From the NCBI RefSeq assembly GCF_000613785.1, contig NZ_BAJQ01000009.1:1-59502 (forward strand): 59,502 bases of DNA, in the 5' to 3' direction. Under the pieces are notes generated by a model. It saw only the letters and a program-made list of their open reading frames with translations. It was not told the origin of the DNA and did not search any database. Both the position numbers and the translations under genes were made by a program. Positions within the stretch are counted from its first letter, which is position 1. Each line of letters begins with the position of its first letter. This document shows positions 18,167-26,518 of this stretch, piece by piece. The DNA is from Segatella oulorum JCM 14966 (GTDB lineage Bacteria; Bacteroidota; Bacteroidia; Bacteroidales; Bacteroidaceae).

Positions 18167-18523
18167 ATGGTACAAAATGAAATCACTTTTGAGAACTTGC
18201 CAAAGGCAGTTGCTCACTTAGTCAGCGAAGTTGCTGAAATCAAGAATTTAGTATGTAAAGGACAAAAACCTATTGTCCCTCCCAAACGTATTCCTATTGG
18301 AATAGATGATACGTGTAAACTAATAGGGAAAGCCAAACCAACAGTTTACACCTTAGTACGTAAACGCTTACTACCTTGTTATAAGAATGGTAAGCATCTC
18401 TATTTTTTTGAAGATGAGTTGTTGGCATGGATTGAAGGAGGTAAGAAAAAGACTGTTGCCGAAATCAACGAGGAGGCAAAAGCTTTTATTTCTGAGAAAC
18501 ATTCTGATTCTTCCCTTTTATAA
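18167..18523 (+). CDS. Excisionase-like helix-turn-helix protein
   Basis: 118 residues. An N-terminal short coiled coil (LPKAVAHLVSEVAEIKNLV) precedes a MerR/excisionase-type winged helix: IGIDDTCKLIGKAKPTVYTLVRKRLLPCYKNGKHLYFFEDELLAWIEGG, here given in pieces by its ends at residues 43-90. Proteins of this kind (DUF3853/excisionase group) lie before the VapE-like gene in Bacteroides NBU-type and related elements, where they control excision or replication genes. It is 11 bases upstream of the VapE-like gene. Confidence 0.8.
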   Translation: MVQNEITFENLPKAVAHLVSEVAEIKNLVCKGQKPIVPPKRIPIGIDDTCKLIGKAKPTVYTLVRKRLLPCYKNGKHLYFFEDELLAWIEGGKKKTVAEINEEAKAFISEKHSDSSLL

Positions 18524-18534
18524 ATATATGTATT

Positions 18535-19749
18535 ATGGAAAAGGAAAGAGCTGAAGGGCGAGCCAAGCAATCTAAGAATGAACGCATAGAGCAATTCTTG
18601 AAAGAGCATTATGCTTTTCGTTTTAATACAGTTAAAAGTAGAACAGAGTTTCGAGAACAAGATTCTAATACTTCATTCCGTCCTCTTACTAAATATGATA
18701 TTAATTCTATGCGTCGGCTGGTAGATGGGACTTTGGGAATATATACTCCAGCAGATAATATTCGAGCAATATTGGAGAGCGACTTTTGCAATAAAGTTAA
18801 CCCGATTCGTGAGTATTTGTTGAATCTTCCAAAGCCTAAAAGTGAAGATGAATCTGAAATTATAAGGTTGGCAAATTGTGTTGTGGTGAGAAATCCTGAT
18901 AAGTGGAAACACTACTTTGTAAAATGGTTGGTTGCTGTTGTTGCCAATGTTATGGATGATTTACAGTGTCGTAATCATACATGTTTAGTTCTTACAGGTG
19001 AACAAGGAAAATTCAAAACAACTTTCCTTGATTTACTCTGTCCAGAAGAACTGAAGAGTTATCTTTTCACAGGAAAGATTGACCCACAAGGAAAAGATGT
19101 ACAAACACTGATTGCAGAATATCTTTTTATCAATATTGACGACCAGCTAAAGGCACTCAATAAGAGGGATGAAAATGAATTGAAGAATCTGATAACGACA
19201 CCAAGAGTAAAATATCGCAGACCATATGACACTTATATCGAGGAATATCCGCATCTTGCAAGTTTTATGGCATCAGTTAATGGTAATGATTTTCTAACAG
19301 ATCCGACAGGCAGTCGTCGCTTTCTTCCTTTTGAAGTTGAACACATTGATATTGACGCAGCTAAAGAAGTTAATATCAATAAGGTATACTCCGAAGCAGT
19401 TGAATTGTGGAGAGTTGACTATCATTACTGGTTCAATGAAGAGGAAATAGCTGAACTGCATCAAGAGAGCGAAGGGTTTCAAGTGCAGACTGTTGAGTAT
19501 GAAATACTTCTTAAAGGCATGGAAAAGCCAGCAGCAACCGAAGAGAGTTATATGACCACTTCTGAAATCCTAAACTATTTGCGTGGATATACAACGCTTA
19601 ACCTAAGTGAAAGGAGAATGGGAGAAGCCTTGAAAAAGGCTGGTTTCTTGCGGAAATCCAAAAGAATAGGTGGCAATCCAATGTATGTTTACCATATACG
19701 CAAGATTGTTCCAAATCCCTTTATTCAAAGTTACAATACTAATTATTAA
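18535..19749 (+). CDS. VapE-like P-loop ATPase (replication)
   Basis: The 404-residue protein contains a P-loop variant TGEQGKFKTT (about residues 157-166), Walker B-like YLFINIDDQL (about 200-209), arginine-rich RRPYDTYIEEYPHLASFMAS and the virulence-associated E signature TDPTGSRRFLPFEV. These place it in the VapE family (PF05272), related to superfamily 3 helicases and phage D5-type replication ATPases. In mobilizable elements it is found with a primase, as here, and presumably replicates the excised circle. A C-terminal winged-helix (SERRMGEALKKAGF) follows. Confidence 0.87.
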   Translation: MEKERAEGRAKQSKNERIEQFLKEHYAFRFNTVKSRTEFREQDSNTSFRPLTKYDINSMRRLVDGTLGIYTPADNIRAILESDFCNKVNPIREYLLNLPKPKSEDESEIIRLANCVVVRNPDKWKHYFVKWLVAVVANVMDDLQCRNHTCLVLTGEQGKFKTTFLDLLCPEELKSYLFTGKIDPQGKDVQTLIAEYLFINIDDQLKALNKRDENELKNLITTPRVKYRRPYDTYIEEYPHLASFMASVNGNDFLTDPTGSRRFLPFEVEHIDIDAAKEVNINKVYSEAVELWRVDYHYWFNEEEIAELHQESEGFQVQTVEYEILLKGMEKPAATEESYMTTSEILNYLRGYTTLNLSERRMGEALKKAGFLRKSKRIGGNPMYVYHIRKIVPNPFIQSYNTNY

Positions 19750-19943
19750 TACTACTTTACTACAAAGAGAGATAAAGCATTGAAAGAAAAAAGGTTAGAC
19801 CGTAGTAAACAATTAGATAAGGTGTTACTACCTCATTACTACCAATCTACCATATACACATGCAATGATTACTACAAAGATAGTTAGTACTACATGTTTT
19901 TCTTTCATTGTCAATGACTTACAAGAATATCACATTGTAGTAA
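19750..19943. other. Iteron-like TTACTAC array, candidate replication origin
   Basis: The 218-base gap between the VapE-like ATPase and primase genes has TTACTAC at 19757, 19825, 19836 and 19869, its complement GTAGTAA at 19802 and 19937, and relaxed TACTAC at 19750 and 19888. Copies at 19757 and 19869 extend to TTACTACAAAGA. The region is strongly AT-rich. Placement between the two replication genes suggests an initiator-binding origin for the excised circle. Confidence 0.5.
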
Positions 19944-19967
19944 GTAATAAACTTAAAAGTTACAAGT

Positions 19968-20858
19968 ATGACAATAGACGAAATTAAAGCAATATCAATT
20001 AAAGATTACTTAGGTAGTATGTCTATATACCCTATAAAGAATTATGGCTATTACGGAATGTATAAAAGTCCATTCCGAAATGAACATACTCCAAGTTTCA
20101 AAGTTGATTATAATCAAAATCTATGGTATGACTTTGCACTTGATGAAGGTGGGAGTCTTATAGATTTAGTTATGAAATTACATAATTGCAGTTTACTACA
20201 AGGTATAGAGTTGTTTAATGGCAAACAAAATATCCTGCCGAAATTATCCATAGCTAATAGCAAAACAACTTCTCCAAGCCAATCACGTATAGAGGTTATC
20301 GGTTCTACCAACTTATGCCATCCGAATCTCATAGAATATTTCACACATAGAGGAATCAATCTGAACATTGCGAAAAAATATTGTAGGGAAATCCATTATA
20401 GAATTGGTTATAAGAGTTTTTACGCAATAGGCTTTCCAAACAATTCTTATGGGTATGCGTTGCGCAATCCATACTTCAAAGGGTGTTTGCCTCCTTCCGA
20501 TGTGTCGTATGTTCCCAGTCCTTCAGAACAAATCAATCTGTTTGAAGGTTTTATGGATTATCTTAGTCTGCTTACGATGAGTCCAGATGAAGAGAAGAAA
20601 GCTGCACTGATATTGAACTCGATTAATAATATCAAAAAGTCAAGATTTTTTCTTTCAAAGCACAAGTTCATCTGTTCATATTTAGATAATGATGAAGGAG
20701 GAAAGCGGACTTTAGAACAACTTAAAAGAAACGGTTTTGCTGTTCAAGACTGCTCTTCCGTCTTCCAGAATTATAAAGACCTAAATGAGTATTTATGTGC
20801 TGAATTCAAGCATTCAGAGAAAACAGAAAACAAGAAAATCAAAGGAATTAAGCTATGA
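19968..20858 (+). CDS. Primase-like protein (CHC2-type fold + TOPRIM)
   Basis: 296 residues. The N-terminus has the primase zinc-domain framework YGMYKSPFRNEHTPSFKV and LWYDFALDEGGSLIDLVM, though the classical CHC2 Cys/His zinc ligands are largely lost. The second half is a TOPRIM domain: INLFEGFMDYLSLLT (catalytic Glu) about residues 185-199 and FICSYLDNDEGGKRTLEQL (acidic DxD-like) about 231-249. It should lay primers for replication of the excised element. It follows the iteron-like region and precedes the oriT-like hairpin. Confidence 0.87.
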   Translation: MTIDEIKAISIKDYLGSMSIYPIKNYGYYGMYKSPFRNEHTPSFKVDYNQNLWYDFALDEGGSLIDLVMKLHNCSLLQGIELFNGKQNILPKLSIANSKTTSPSQSRIEVIGSTNLCHPNLIEYFTHRGINLNIAKKYCREIHYRIGYKSFYAIGFPNNSYGYALRNPYFKGCLPPSDVSYVPSPSEQINLFEGFMDYLSLLTMSPDEEKKAALILNSINNIKKSRFFLSKHKFICSYLDNDEGGKRTLEQLKRNGFAVQDCSSVFQNYKDLNEYLCAEFKHSEKTENKKIKGIKL

Positions 20859-20892
20859 TTGTAGGATTTGCTTTGCATAATCTGTTTATCAG

Positions 20893-20934
20893 GGAGCAAG
20901 TTTATGTTTTGGGCATACCAAAACCACTTGCTCC
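20893..20934 (+). other. Nested inverted repeat, probable oriT
   Basis: Two perfect nested arms: GGAGCAAGT (20893-20901) with ACTTGCTCC (20926-20934), and GTTTTGG (20906-20912) with CCAAAAC (20918-20924), loop GCATA. It sits 68 bases before mobC, where relaxosome proteins of mobilizable elements usually bind and nick. A transcription attenuator is the alternative. Confidence 0.55.
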
Positions 20935-21001
20935 ACCTCCTGACAGTCGTTGCAGAGGATTATCCCGTTGGTCTCCATCAAATCAAATTAAAGAAACAAG
21001 T

Positions 21002-21355
21002 ATGATAAAAACAGAATATAAAAAAGGTGGTCGCCCAACCAAAGGCGTAGCCGAAAAGAAGAAATACCGTATCACGGTGAAACTGAATACGCAGGATTAC
21101 TATACGCTCAAAGGCAAAGCCAAAAGCGCAGGAGTAACCATGAGTGAGTTTGTAAGGAAAGTTCTTGCAAAAGGATACGTCATTGAACGACTGACAGTAG
21201 AGCAAGCAGACTTCATTCGCAAACTGTGTGGTATGGCAAATAATCTCAATCAGTTGGCACATCGTGCCAATGCGGAAGGTTTTCATGCCGTTGCTCCTTT
21301 CCACAAAATCATCATTGGCAAGATTGACGAAATCCTAAATCTGATACGAAAATGA
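21002..21355 (+). CDS. mobC: Relaxosome accessory protein MobC
   Basis: The ATG at 21002 gives 117 residues; the open frame continues upstream to 20855, but that part overlaps the oriT-like hairpin and has no family similarity. The protein starts with a basic RPTKG segment, then a ribbon-helix-helix-like domain (KKKYRITVKLNTQDYYTLKG) and the MobC signature MSEFVRKVLAKG. The end, ANNLNQLAHRANAEGF, is the conserved helical pair of bacterial mobilization proteins (PF05713). It overlaps the relaxase gene by 4 bases (ATGA). Confidence 0.92.
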   Translation: MIKTEYKKGGRPTKGVAEKKKYRITVKLNTQDYYTLKGKAKSAGVTMSEFVRKVLAKGYVIERLTVEQADFIRKLCGMANNLNQLAHRANAEGFHAVAPFHKIIIGKIDEILNLIRK

Positions 21356-22272
21356 TTGCCAAGATAATGAAAGGTTCGGGCTTCAAGGGTGTAATCAATT
21401 ACATCCTTGACCCGAAGAAAGGAACAGAACTTATAGACAGTTCCGGAGTGAGAACAGACAGTATCAACCATATTGTTCAAAGTTTCATCGACCAAACAGA
21501 ACTTAATCCACGAGTGGGTAAGGTTGTGGGACATACCTCCTTGAGTTTCTCCGTACAGGATTCTTCCAAATTAAGTAACGAGTTCATGATACAGACGGCT
21601 CATGAATATATGGAGAAGATGGGGATAAAAGATACACAGTACATTATCGGTCGCCATTTCGATAAGGAGCACCCACATGTGCATATCGCTTTCAATCGGA
21701 TAGATAACAACGGCAAGACCATCTCTGACTGTAACGACAGGTTCAAAAGTGAGAAGATTTGCAAAGAACTGACCACAAAATATAGCTTGTACTTCGCTGG
21801 TGGTAAGAAGAATGTCAAAGAACACCGACTGAAAGAACCTGACAAGACCAAGTATGAAATCTATCAGGCGTTGAAAGCAGAGATTGCCCAGTGCAGGAAT
21901 TGGAAAGACCTTCTTGCTCACTTGAAAAAGCAAGATATTGATGTCCGCTTTAAGTATAAAGGTAACTCACAGGAAATACAGGGGATCATCTTTGAAAAGA
22001 ACGGTTATCATTTCAATGGTTCTAAAGTGGATAGGAATTTCAGCTATTCTAAAATAGACTTTTCCTTGCACCAGAATAACAGGGAACACGAACAACAGAT
22101 GCAAGGAGTGGTAAACCTCATCTCCAATGTTGCAAGTGTTACGAGCGAAATAGCCAACGAGCTCATCGAAGGAGGATTGGATTTATTCCAAACTCATGGT
22201 ACTGTCCCTGCAGAAGTTTACAACACACTTGACAAAAAGAAGAAAAAGAAAAAACGTAAAATACATTTATAA
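21352..22272 (+). CDS. Relaxase / mobilization nuclease
   Basis: The 306-residue protein shows the relaxase domain (PF03432): GSGFKGVINYIL at the start, QTAHEYMEKMG, then the metal-binding three-His motif GRHFDKEHPHVHIAFNR (residues about 97-113) followed by ERLKEPDK-like sequence. The candidate nucleophile tyrosine is in the N-terminal part (INYILD). It should nick oriT and pilot the strand into a recipient using another element's transfer channel. The C-terminus ends in an unusual run of lysines (KKKKKKRK). The start overlaps mobC by 4 bases. Confidence 0.93.
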   Translation: MIAKIMKGSGFKGVINYILDPKKGTELIDSSGVRTDSINHIVQSFIDQTELNPRVGKVVGHTSLSFSVQDSSKLSNEFMIQTAHEYMEKMGIKDTQYIIGRHFDKEHPHVHIAFNRIDNNGKTISDCNDRFKSEKICKELTTKYSLYFAGGKKNVKEHRLKEPDKTKYEIYQALKAEIAQCRNWKDLLAHLKKQDIDVRFKYKGNSQEIQGIIFEKNGYHFNGSKVDRNFSYSKIDFSLHQNNREHEQQMQGVVNLISNVASVTSEIANELIEGGLDLFQTHGTVPAEVYNTLDKKKKKKKRKIHL

Positions 22273-22274
22273 CT

Positions 22275-22937
22275 ATGGCTGATAATAATACATTTGTCCT
22301 CTTTGAGGAAATTAAAAACAAACTGGAGACAATTTACAGGGAGCTAAAGGAGTTGAAAGAAAAGGAGAACGGTTCTGTTTCCCTCCCTGTTCAATCTACA
22401 CTAGCACAAAGTGATGAGCAGAAAGAACAGGAAATGCTCAATCAGTATGAACAGCGAACAAAAGAAGTGATTAACAAATATATTGGTGTGCAAGTGCGCA
22501 TCAAGGATGAGGAGGCTAAATCCATAGACAAATTGGTGGCAAGCGTCTTGACCATGTTGCACGAATGGCAGGAGAAGAAAGAGCATCCAATACCGCAGGA
22601 ACATATTCACAGGCACAGTTTTGACCTCAAGTCCTCGAAAGTCTTTACTTATATGGTAGCAGTATCTGTCCTTTGTTTTGTTTCATTGGTCGGCAATTAC
22701 TTCTTGTGGCAAAGTAAACAGCAATACAAGGATGATGCCTTGAAATTCCGAATCATCAGAGTATGGAGAGGATGTAGCCCAAAGGAAATCCTGTGGCTTA
22801 ACGATGTATTTGACATTCATCGCAATGCTGCAATAATTAAAAGAATCAAAAAGCATACAGATGATTATAATGTGGGACTGAAAGCAAAAGCAGATAGCCT
22901 AATGCAGAATAATCTACAAAATAAGAAAGGCAAATAG
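22275..22937 (+). CDS. Coiled-coil, single-helix membrane protein of the mobilization operon
   Basis: 220 residues, 2 bases after the relaxase. An N-terminal coiled coil (residues 8-30), a cytoplasmic middle, one transmembrane helix at about 129-151 (TYMVAVSVLCFVSLVGNYFL) and a charged C-terminal region. It resembles the third gene of Bacteroides mobilization operons, which is thought to help the relaxase reach the membrane transfer machinery. This role is inferred from position; no catalytic motif is present. Confidence 0.75.
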   Translation: MADNNTFVLFEEIKNKLETIYRELKELKEKENGSVSLPVQSTLAQSDEQKEQEMLNQYEQRTKEVINKYIGVQVRIKDEEAKSIDKLVASVLTMLHEWQEKKEHPIPQEHIHRHSFDLKSSKVFTYMVAVSVLCFVSLVGNYFLWQSKQQYKDDALKFRIIRVWRGCSPKEILWLNDVFDIHRNAAIIKRIKKHTDDYNVGLKAKADSLMQNNLQNKKGK

Positions 22938-22962
22938 AATTGTAGATATAAGACTTTTGAAG

Positions 22963-22988
22963 GAGGAGAAAATATCTCCTCTTTTTTA
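22963..22988 (+). terminator. Terminator of the mobilization operon
   Basis: GAGGAGA (22963-22969) pairs with TCTCCTC (22975-22981) around a 5-base loop, followed by TTTTTTA. It separates mobilization genes from cargo. Confidence 0.78.
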
Positions 22989-23010
22989 TTCTTTATACAA
23001 GAATATTTAC

Positions 23011-23018
23011 TATATTTG
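23011..23018 (+). promoter_or_regulatory. -7 box of the cargo operon
   Basis: TATATTTG fits TAnnTTTG and lies 20-28 bases before the XRE-type gene. No clear -33 element. Confidence 0.45.
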
Positions 23019-23038
23019 CAAACAATCAGATGATATTT

Positions 23039-23245
23039 ATGGAAAGTCCAACTAATAGAATTAAAGAGGTGCTTATCGAGAAAGGGATTAAGCAAACATG
23101 GCTTGCAGAGAAACTCGGTAAGAGTTTCACTATTGTGAACTCATATGTTTGCAATCGTCGACAGCCAAGCCTAGAATTGCTATTTCAGATAGCAGAGATC
23201 TTGCAGGTTAATCCAAAGGAATTGATTAACACCCCAGATGAGTAA
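23039..23245 (+). CDS. XRE-type helix-turn-helix regulator
   Basis: About 68 residues starting MESPTNRIK (an in-frame ATG 9 bases upstream is possible). The whole protein is one HTH_3 domain: IKQTWLAEKLGKSFTIVNSY with recognition helix, then QPSLELLFQIAEILQVNPKEL. It overlaps the BRO-N/Fic gene by 8 bases, the tight layout of toxin-antitoxin or autoregulated modules. It probably represses its own promoter and may neutralise or control the Fic protein. Confidence 0.88.
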   Translation: MESPTNRIKEVLIEKGIKQTWLAEKLGKSFTIVNSYVCNRRQPSLELLFQIAEILQVNPKELINTPDE

Positions 23246-24134
23246 CTTTATTATGGTAGAGCATAAAAAATCTATTCGTTTTTTCAACGACCGTGAAGTT
23301 AGGGCGGTGTGGGACGAGGAACACAGTAAGTGGTGGTTCTCTGTGCTGGACATCATTGCTGCGATTAACGAGCAAGATGATTACCAAAAGACGAGAAACT
23401 ATTGGAAGTATCTCAAAACTAAGTTGAAGAAGGAGAATAACGAACTGGTTAGTGCTACTAACCAGTTTAAGTTGCAAGCCCCAGATGGGAAACAACGATT
23501 GACAGATATGTTGGATGGAGAAGGGGTTGTTCTACTGGCAAAAGCAATACCCAATGTCAAGGCAATGGGATTTCTTGATTGGTTTACCTACAGCGACAAC
23601 ACCATTGATGGGCAGAGTAAGAAAAAAGCTTATCAACTCTTTGAAAGCAATCTTCTGAAAACAATAGATCCAGGAAGTTTAAAATGTCTGCAACAGATAC
23701 ATGCTTATCTCTTTGGAGGATTATACGATTTTGCAGGACAAATCCGCACGAAGAATATTTCAAAAGGCGGTTTTACCTTTGCTAATTGTATGCACTTCCC
23801 TGAAACCCTACAAACAATAGAGCGAATGCCTGAAACAACCTTTGATGAGATTATGGACAAATATGTAGAGATGAACGTAGCTCATCCTTTTATGGAGGGT
23901 AATGGTCGTAGCACACGCATTTGGCTCGACCTCATACTGAAACGTTCACTCAAGCGGTGTGTGGATTGGAGGCAGATAGATAAAAACGAATATCTAACCG
24001 CAATGCGTGAGAGTATATCTGATAGTACACACATCAAAGCTTTGGTACTGCCTGCACTTACCACAAAGATTGATGACCGAGAAATGTTCATGAAGGGTAT
24101 TGATTATTCGTACTATTATGAGCAGAATGAGTAA
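23238..24134 (+). CDS. BRO-N / Fic fusion protein (candidate AMPylating effector)
   Basis: 298 residues. The N-terminal third is a BRO-N/phage antirepressor-like domain (VRAVWDEEHSKWWFSVLDII, then QAPDGKQRLTDMLDGEG). The C-terminal half is a Fic domain with the intact active motif HPFMEGNGRSTR (about residues 216-227), containing the catalytic His and the nucleotide-phosphate loop. Fic proteins transfer AMP or other nucleotide groups to target hydroxyls. I see no clear [S/T]xxxE[G/N] inhibitory helix in this protein, so the upstream XRE protein may be its control. A second ATG lies 15 bases inside. Confidence 0.9.
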   Translation: MSNFIMVEHKKSIRFFNDREVRAVWDEEHSKWWFSVLDIIAAINEQDDYQKTRNYWKYLKTKLKKENNELVSATNQFKLQAPDGKQRLTDMLDGEGVVLLAKAIPNVKAMGFLDWFTYSDNTIDGQSKKKAYQLFESNLLKTIDPGSLKCLQQIHAYLFGGLYDFAGQIRTKNISKGGFTFANCMHFPETLQTIERMPETTFDEIMDKYVEMNVAHPFMEGNGRSTRIWLDLILKRSLKRCVDWRQIDKNEYLTAMRESISDSTHIKALVLPALTTKIDDREMFMKGIDYSYYYEQNE

Positions 24135-24198
24135 TTTGTATATGAAGTACTGTGTCATATAATAACTTGGAAATAATAAAGTAAAAAATAAAAGAAAT

Positions 24199-25314
24199 AT
24201 GGCAAATCAAAATCTGTCGAATGCAAAGAATGCAAAGAACGATGAGTTCTATACACAATATGCGGACATACAGAAAGAGATGAATGCATACTTGGATTAC
24301 AATCCCGATGTGTTTAGAGGTAAAACCATTCTACTACCTTGTGATGATCCGGAATGGAGTAACTTTACAAAGTTCTTTGCTCAGAATTTCGAGCGGTTCG
24401 GTTTGAAGAAACTCATTAGTACCAGCTATGCACCTAATAGCAAGAAATATAAATATGGTTACCAACCCAGTTTGTTTGAAACTCAAGCCCCGCAATTCGA
24501 CCTTAACAAAACACAGACACATGGCAAGATATTCATTCTTGAAAAAGATAAAAGTGGAGATGGCAAGATAGACGTGGAAGACTTGGAATGGAAATACCTT
24601 GAGGGTGATGGTGACTTTCGCAGCCAAGAGGTTACGGAGTTAAGAGACGAATCAGATTTCATTATTACAAATCCGCCATTCTCCCTTTTCCGTGAATTCT
24701 TGGCATGGATTATTGACGCAAGAAAACAATTTGCAGTTATTGGAAATATGAATGCCATTACATACAAAGAAACTTTTCCATTAATAAAGAATAATGAATT
24801 GTGGCTTGGGGCAAGCAACTTCAATCAAGGAATGTATTTCAGAGTTCCGAGGGATTTTGTCTATGCTAATACATATAAATTTGAACGAGAACAAAATGGA
24901 ATAAAAGTTAATAGAGTTCCTGGAGTTTGTTGGTTTACAAATATTGAACATGGTCGCCGTCACCAACCATTGCCTCTTATGACAATGGCTGATAATATCA
25001 AGTTTAGCAAACATAAAGGAATAAAAGGAAAAGAATATCAAAGGTACGATAATTACAATGCCATAGAAATACCTTTTACTGATTCTATACCCTCTGATTA
25101 TGAAGGTATAATGGGGGTTCCAATCAGTTTCTTAGATAAATATTGTCCTGAACAATTTGAGATTATTTGGCAAGCGAGTGGGAACACCAGAGCGTCTGCA
25201 CCTGATAACATATTAAAAAGACTTTCGTATTCTGTGCATAAAGATGATAGAGGCGGATGTACAATCGTGAAAGGTAAACGAACTTATGGTAGGATTTTAA
25301 TTAAGAAGAGATAG
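24199..25314 (+). CDS. EcoRI-family adenine-specific DNA methyltransferase
   Basis: 371 residues beginning [20 protein letters not shown], the typical EcoRI_methylase opening (PF13651). It carries [13 protein letters not shown] (an SAM-pocket region, residues about 45-57) and the catalytic N6-adenine motif [15 protein letters not shown] (about 151-165). Later VCWFTNIEH and a C-terminal domain are also conserved in the family. It should methylate adenine in a short palindromic site; the specificity cannot be read here. It is followed after one base by a DUF262-HNH nuclease gene rather than an EcoRI endonuclease. Confidence 0.92.
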   Translation: MANQNLSNAKNAKNDEFYTQYADIQKEMNAYLDYNPDVFRGKTILLPCDDPEWSNFTKFFAQNFERFGLKKLISTSYAPNSKKYKYGYQPSLFETQAPQFDLNKTQTHGKIFILEKDKSGDGKIDVEDLEWKYLEGDGDFRSQEVTELRDESDFIITNPPFSLFREFLAWIIDARKQFAVIGNMNAITYKETFPLIKNNELWLGASNFNQGMYFRVPRDFVYANTYKFEREQNGIKVNRVPGVCWFTNIEHGRRHQPLPLMTMADNIKFSKHKGIKGKEYQRYDNYNAIEIPFTDSIPSDYEGIMGVPISFLDKYCPEQFEIIWQASGNTRASAPDNILKRLSYSVHKDDRGGCTIVKGKRTYGRILIKKR

Positions 25315-25315
25315 C

Positions 25316-26491
25316 ATGAAAACAACATTAAAACAATATACCATCCAAGAGCTTTGTAAAGGCTTTGTGTATAACGAATTAGAAGGCAAAGGACTGTTCG
25401 GTTTATCTGGCAAGCTCACTATTCAGCCTGAATACCAACGGAACTACATCTATGCAGATGGCAAACGAGATGTCGCTGTTATAGAATCCATCTTAAACAA
25501 TTACCCATTAGGGCTTATTTACTTCAACAAGATAGATGATGATAGGTTTGAAGTGCTTGATGGCCAACAGCGCATTACAAGTATCGGTCGATTTATAACC
25601 GAACGATTCCCGATAAAAGACAAAAATGGTTTGGAACAATACTTTACGGGTTTATCCAAAGACCAGCAAGCACTCATCAACAACACTCAACTTCTCGTGT
25701 ATGAATGTGAGGGTACGGAAACAGAAATAAAGAACTGGTTTAGGACTATTAATATTTATGGAGTTCCATTAAACGACCAGGAATTGCGTAATGCCATCTA
25801 TTCAGGACCATTTGTAACGTTAGCAAAGGAACAGTTTAGCAACAGTCAAAATTCAAACATACAAAAGTGGAGTGCGTATATTGCAGGAACAGTCAACAGA
25901 CAAGACTTTTTAGAGCGTGCTCTACAATGGGTGAGCAAGGATTGGGAGCACAAAGGAAGTATCGAAGCCTATATGTCTAAACATCGTCAAGATGAAAATA
26001 TCAACGAACTGACAACATACTTCAATAGTGTCATTGATTGGATCTCGGCAGTATTTGATGATGTGGAACGTGAAATGTGCGGACTAGACTGGGGACGATT
26101 GTATGAGACCTACCATAAGAATCCTTACAATCCATCAAAGGTATCTCAAGAAGTTCAGAAACTTTACAGCGATAGTTATGTGAAAAATCGCAAGGGAGTA
26201 TTTGAGTATATCCTTGGTGGATGCACAGAAACAAAGTTATTGGACATCAGGGTGTTTGACGACGCAACCAAGAAGAAAGTGTATGCAGAACAAACCAAAG
26301 TCGCAGAAACTAAAGGGGAGTCAAACTGCCCTTATTGTGCCATAGGACACGATGCCAACAAGCATAAAATTTGGAAACTGTCAGAAATGGATGCCGACCA
26401 TGTAGCAGCATGGAGCAAAGGAGGGACAACTGATATTAATAATTGCCAGATGCTTTGCAAATCGCATAATCGGGCAAAAGGAAATAAGTAA
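25316..26491 (+). CDS. DUF262-HNH endonuclease
   Basis: 391 residues. The N-terminal DUF262 (GmrS/ParB-like NTPase-type) domain shows PEYQRNYIY and the signature [11 protein letters not shown] (about residues 78-88), plus [19 protein letters not shown]. The C-terminus is an HNH nuclease: CPYC (about 337-340), [20 protein letters not shown] and CKSHNRAKG. Related GmrSD and BrxU proteins are restriction factors that use nucleotides to cut DNA, often modified DNA. Being one base behind a DNA methylase, it is the likely restriction component of the cargo operon. Confidence 0.9.
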   Translation: MKTTLKQYTIQELCKGFVYNELEGKGLFGLSGKLTIQPEYQRNYIYADGKRDVAVIESILNNYPLGLIYFNKIDDDRFEVLDGQQRITSIGRFITERFPIKDKNGLEQYFTGLSKDQQALINNTQLLVYECEGTETEIKNWFRTINIYGVPLNDQELRNAIYSGPFVTLAKEQFSNSQNSNIQKWSAYIAGTVNRQDFLERALQWVSKDWEHKGSIEAYMSKHRQDENINELTTYFNSVIDWISAVFDDVEREMCGLDWGRLYETYHKNPYNPSKVSQEVQKLYSDSYVKNRKGVFEYILGGCTETKLLDIRVFDDATKKKVYAEQTKVAETKGESNCPYCAIGHDANKHKIWKLSEMDADHVAAWSKGGTTDINNCQMLCKSHNRAKGNK

Positions 26492-26518
26492 TATAGAACT
26501 AATTATTGTTGTTAATTT

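Noticed and set aside
20855..21001. N-terminal extension of MobC
   Set aside because: The extension overlaps the oriT-like hairpin, lacks family similarity and a proper MobC start lies at 21002.
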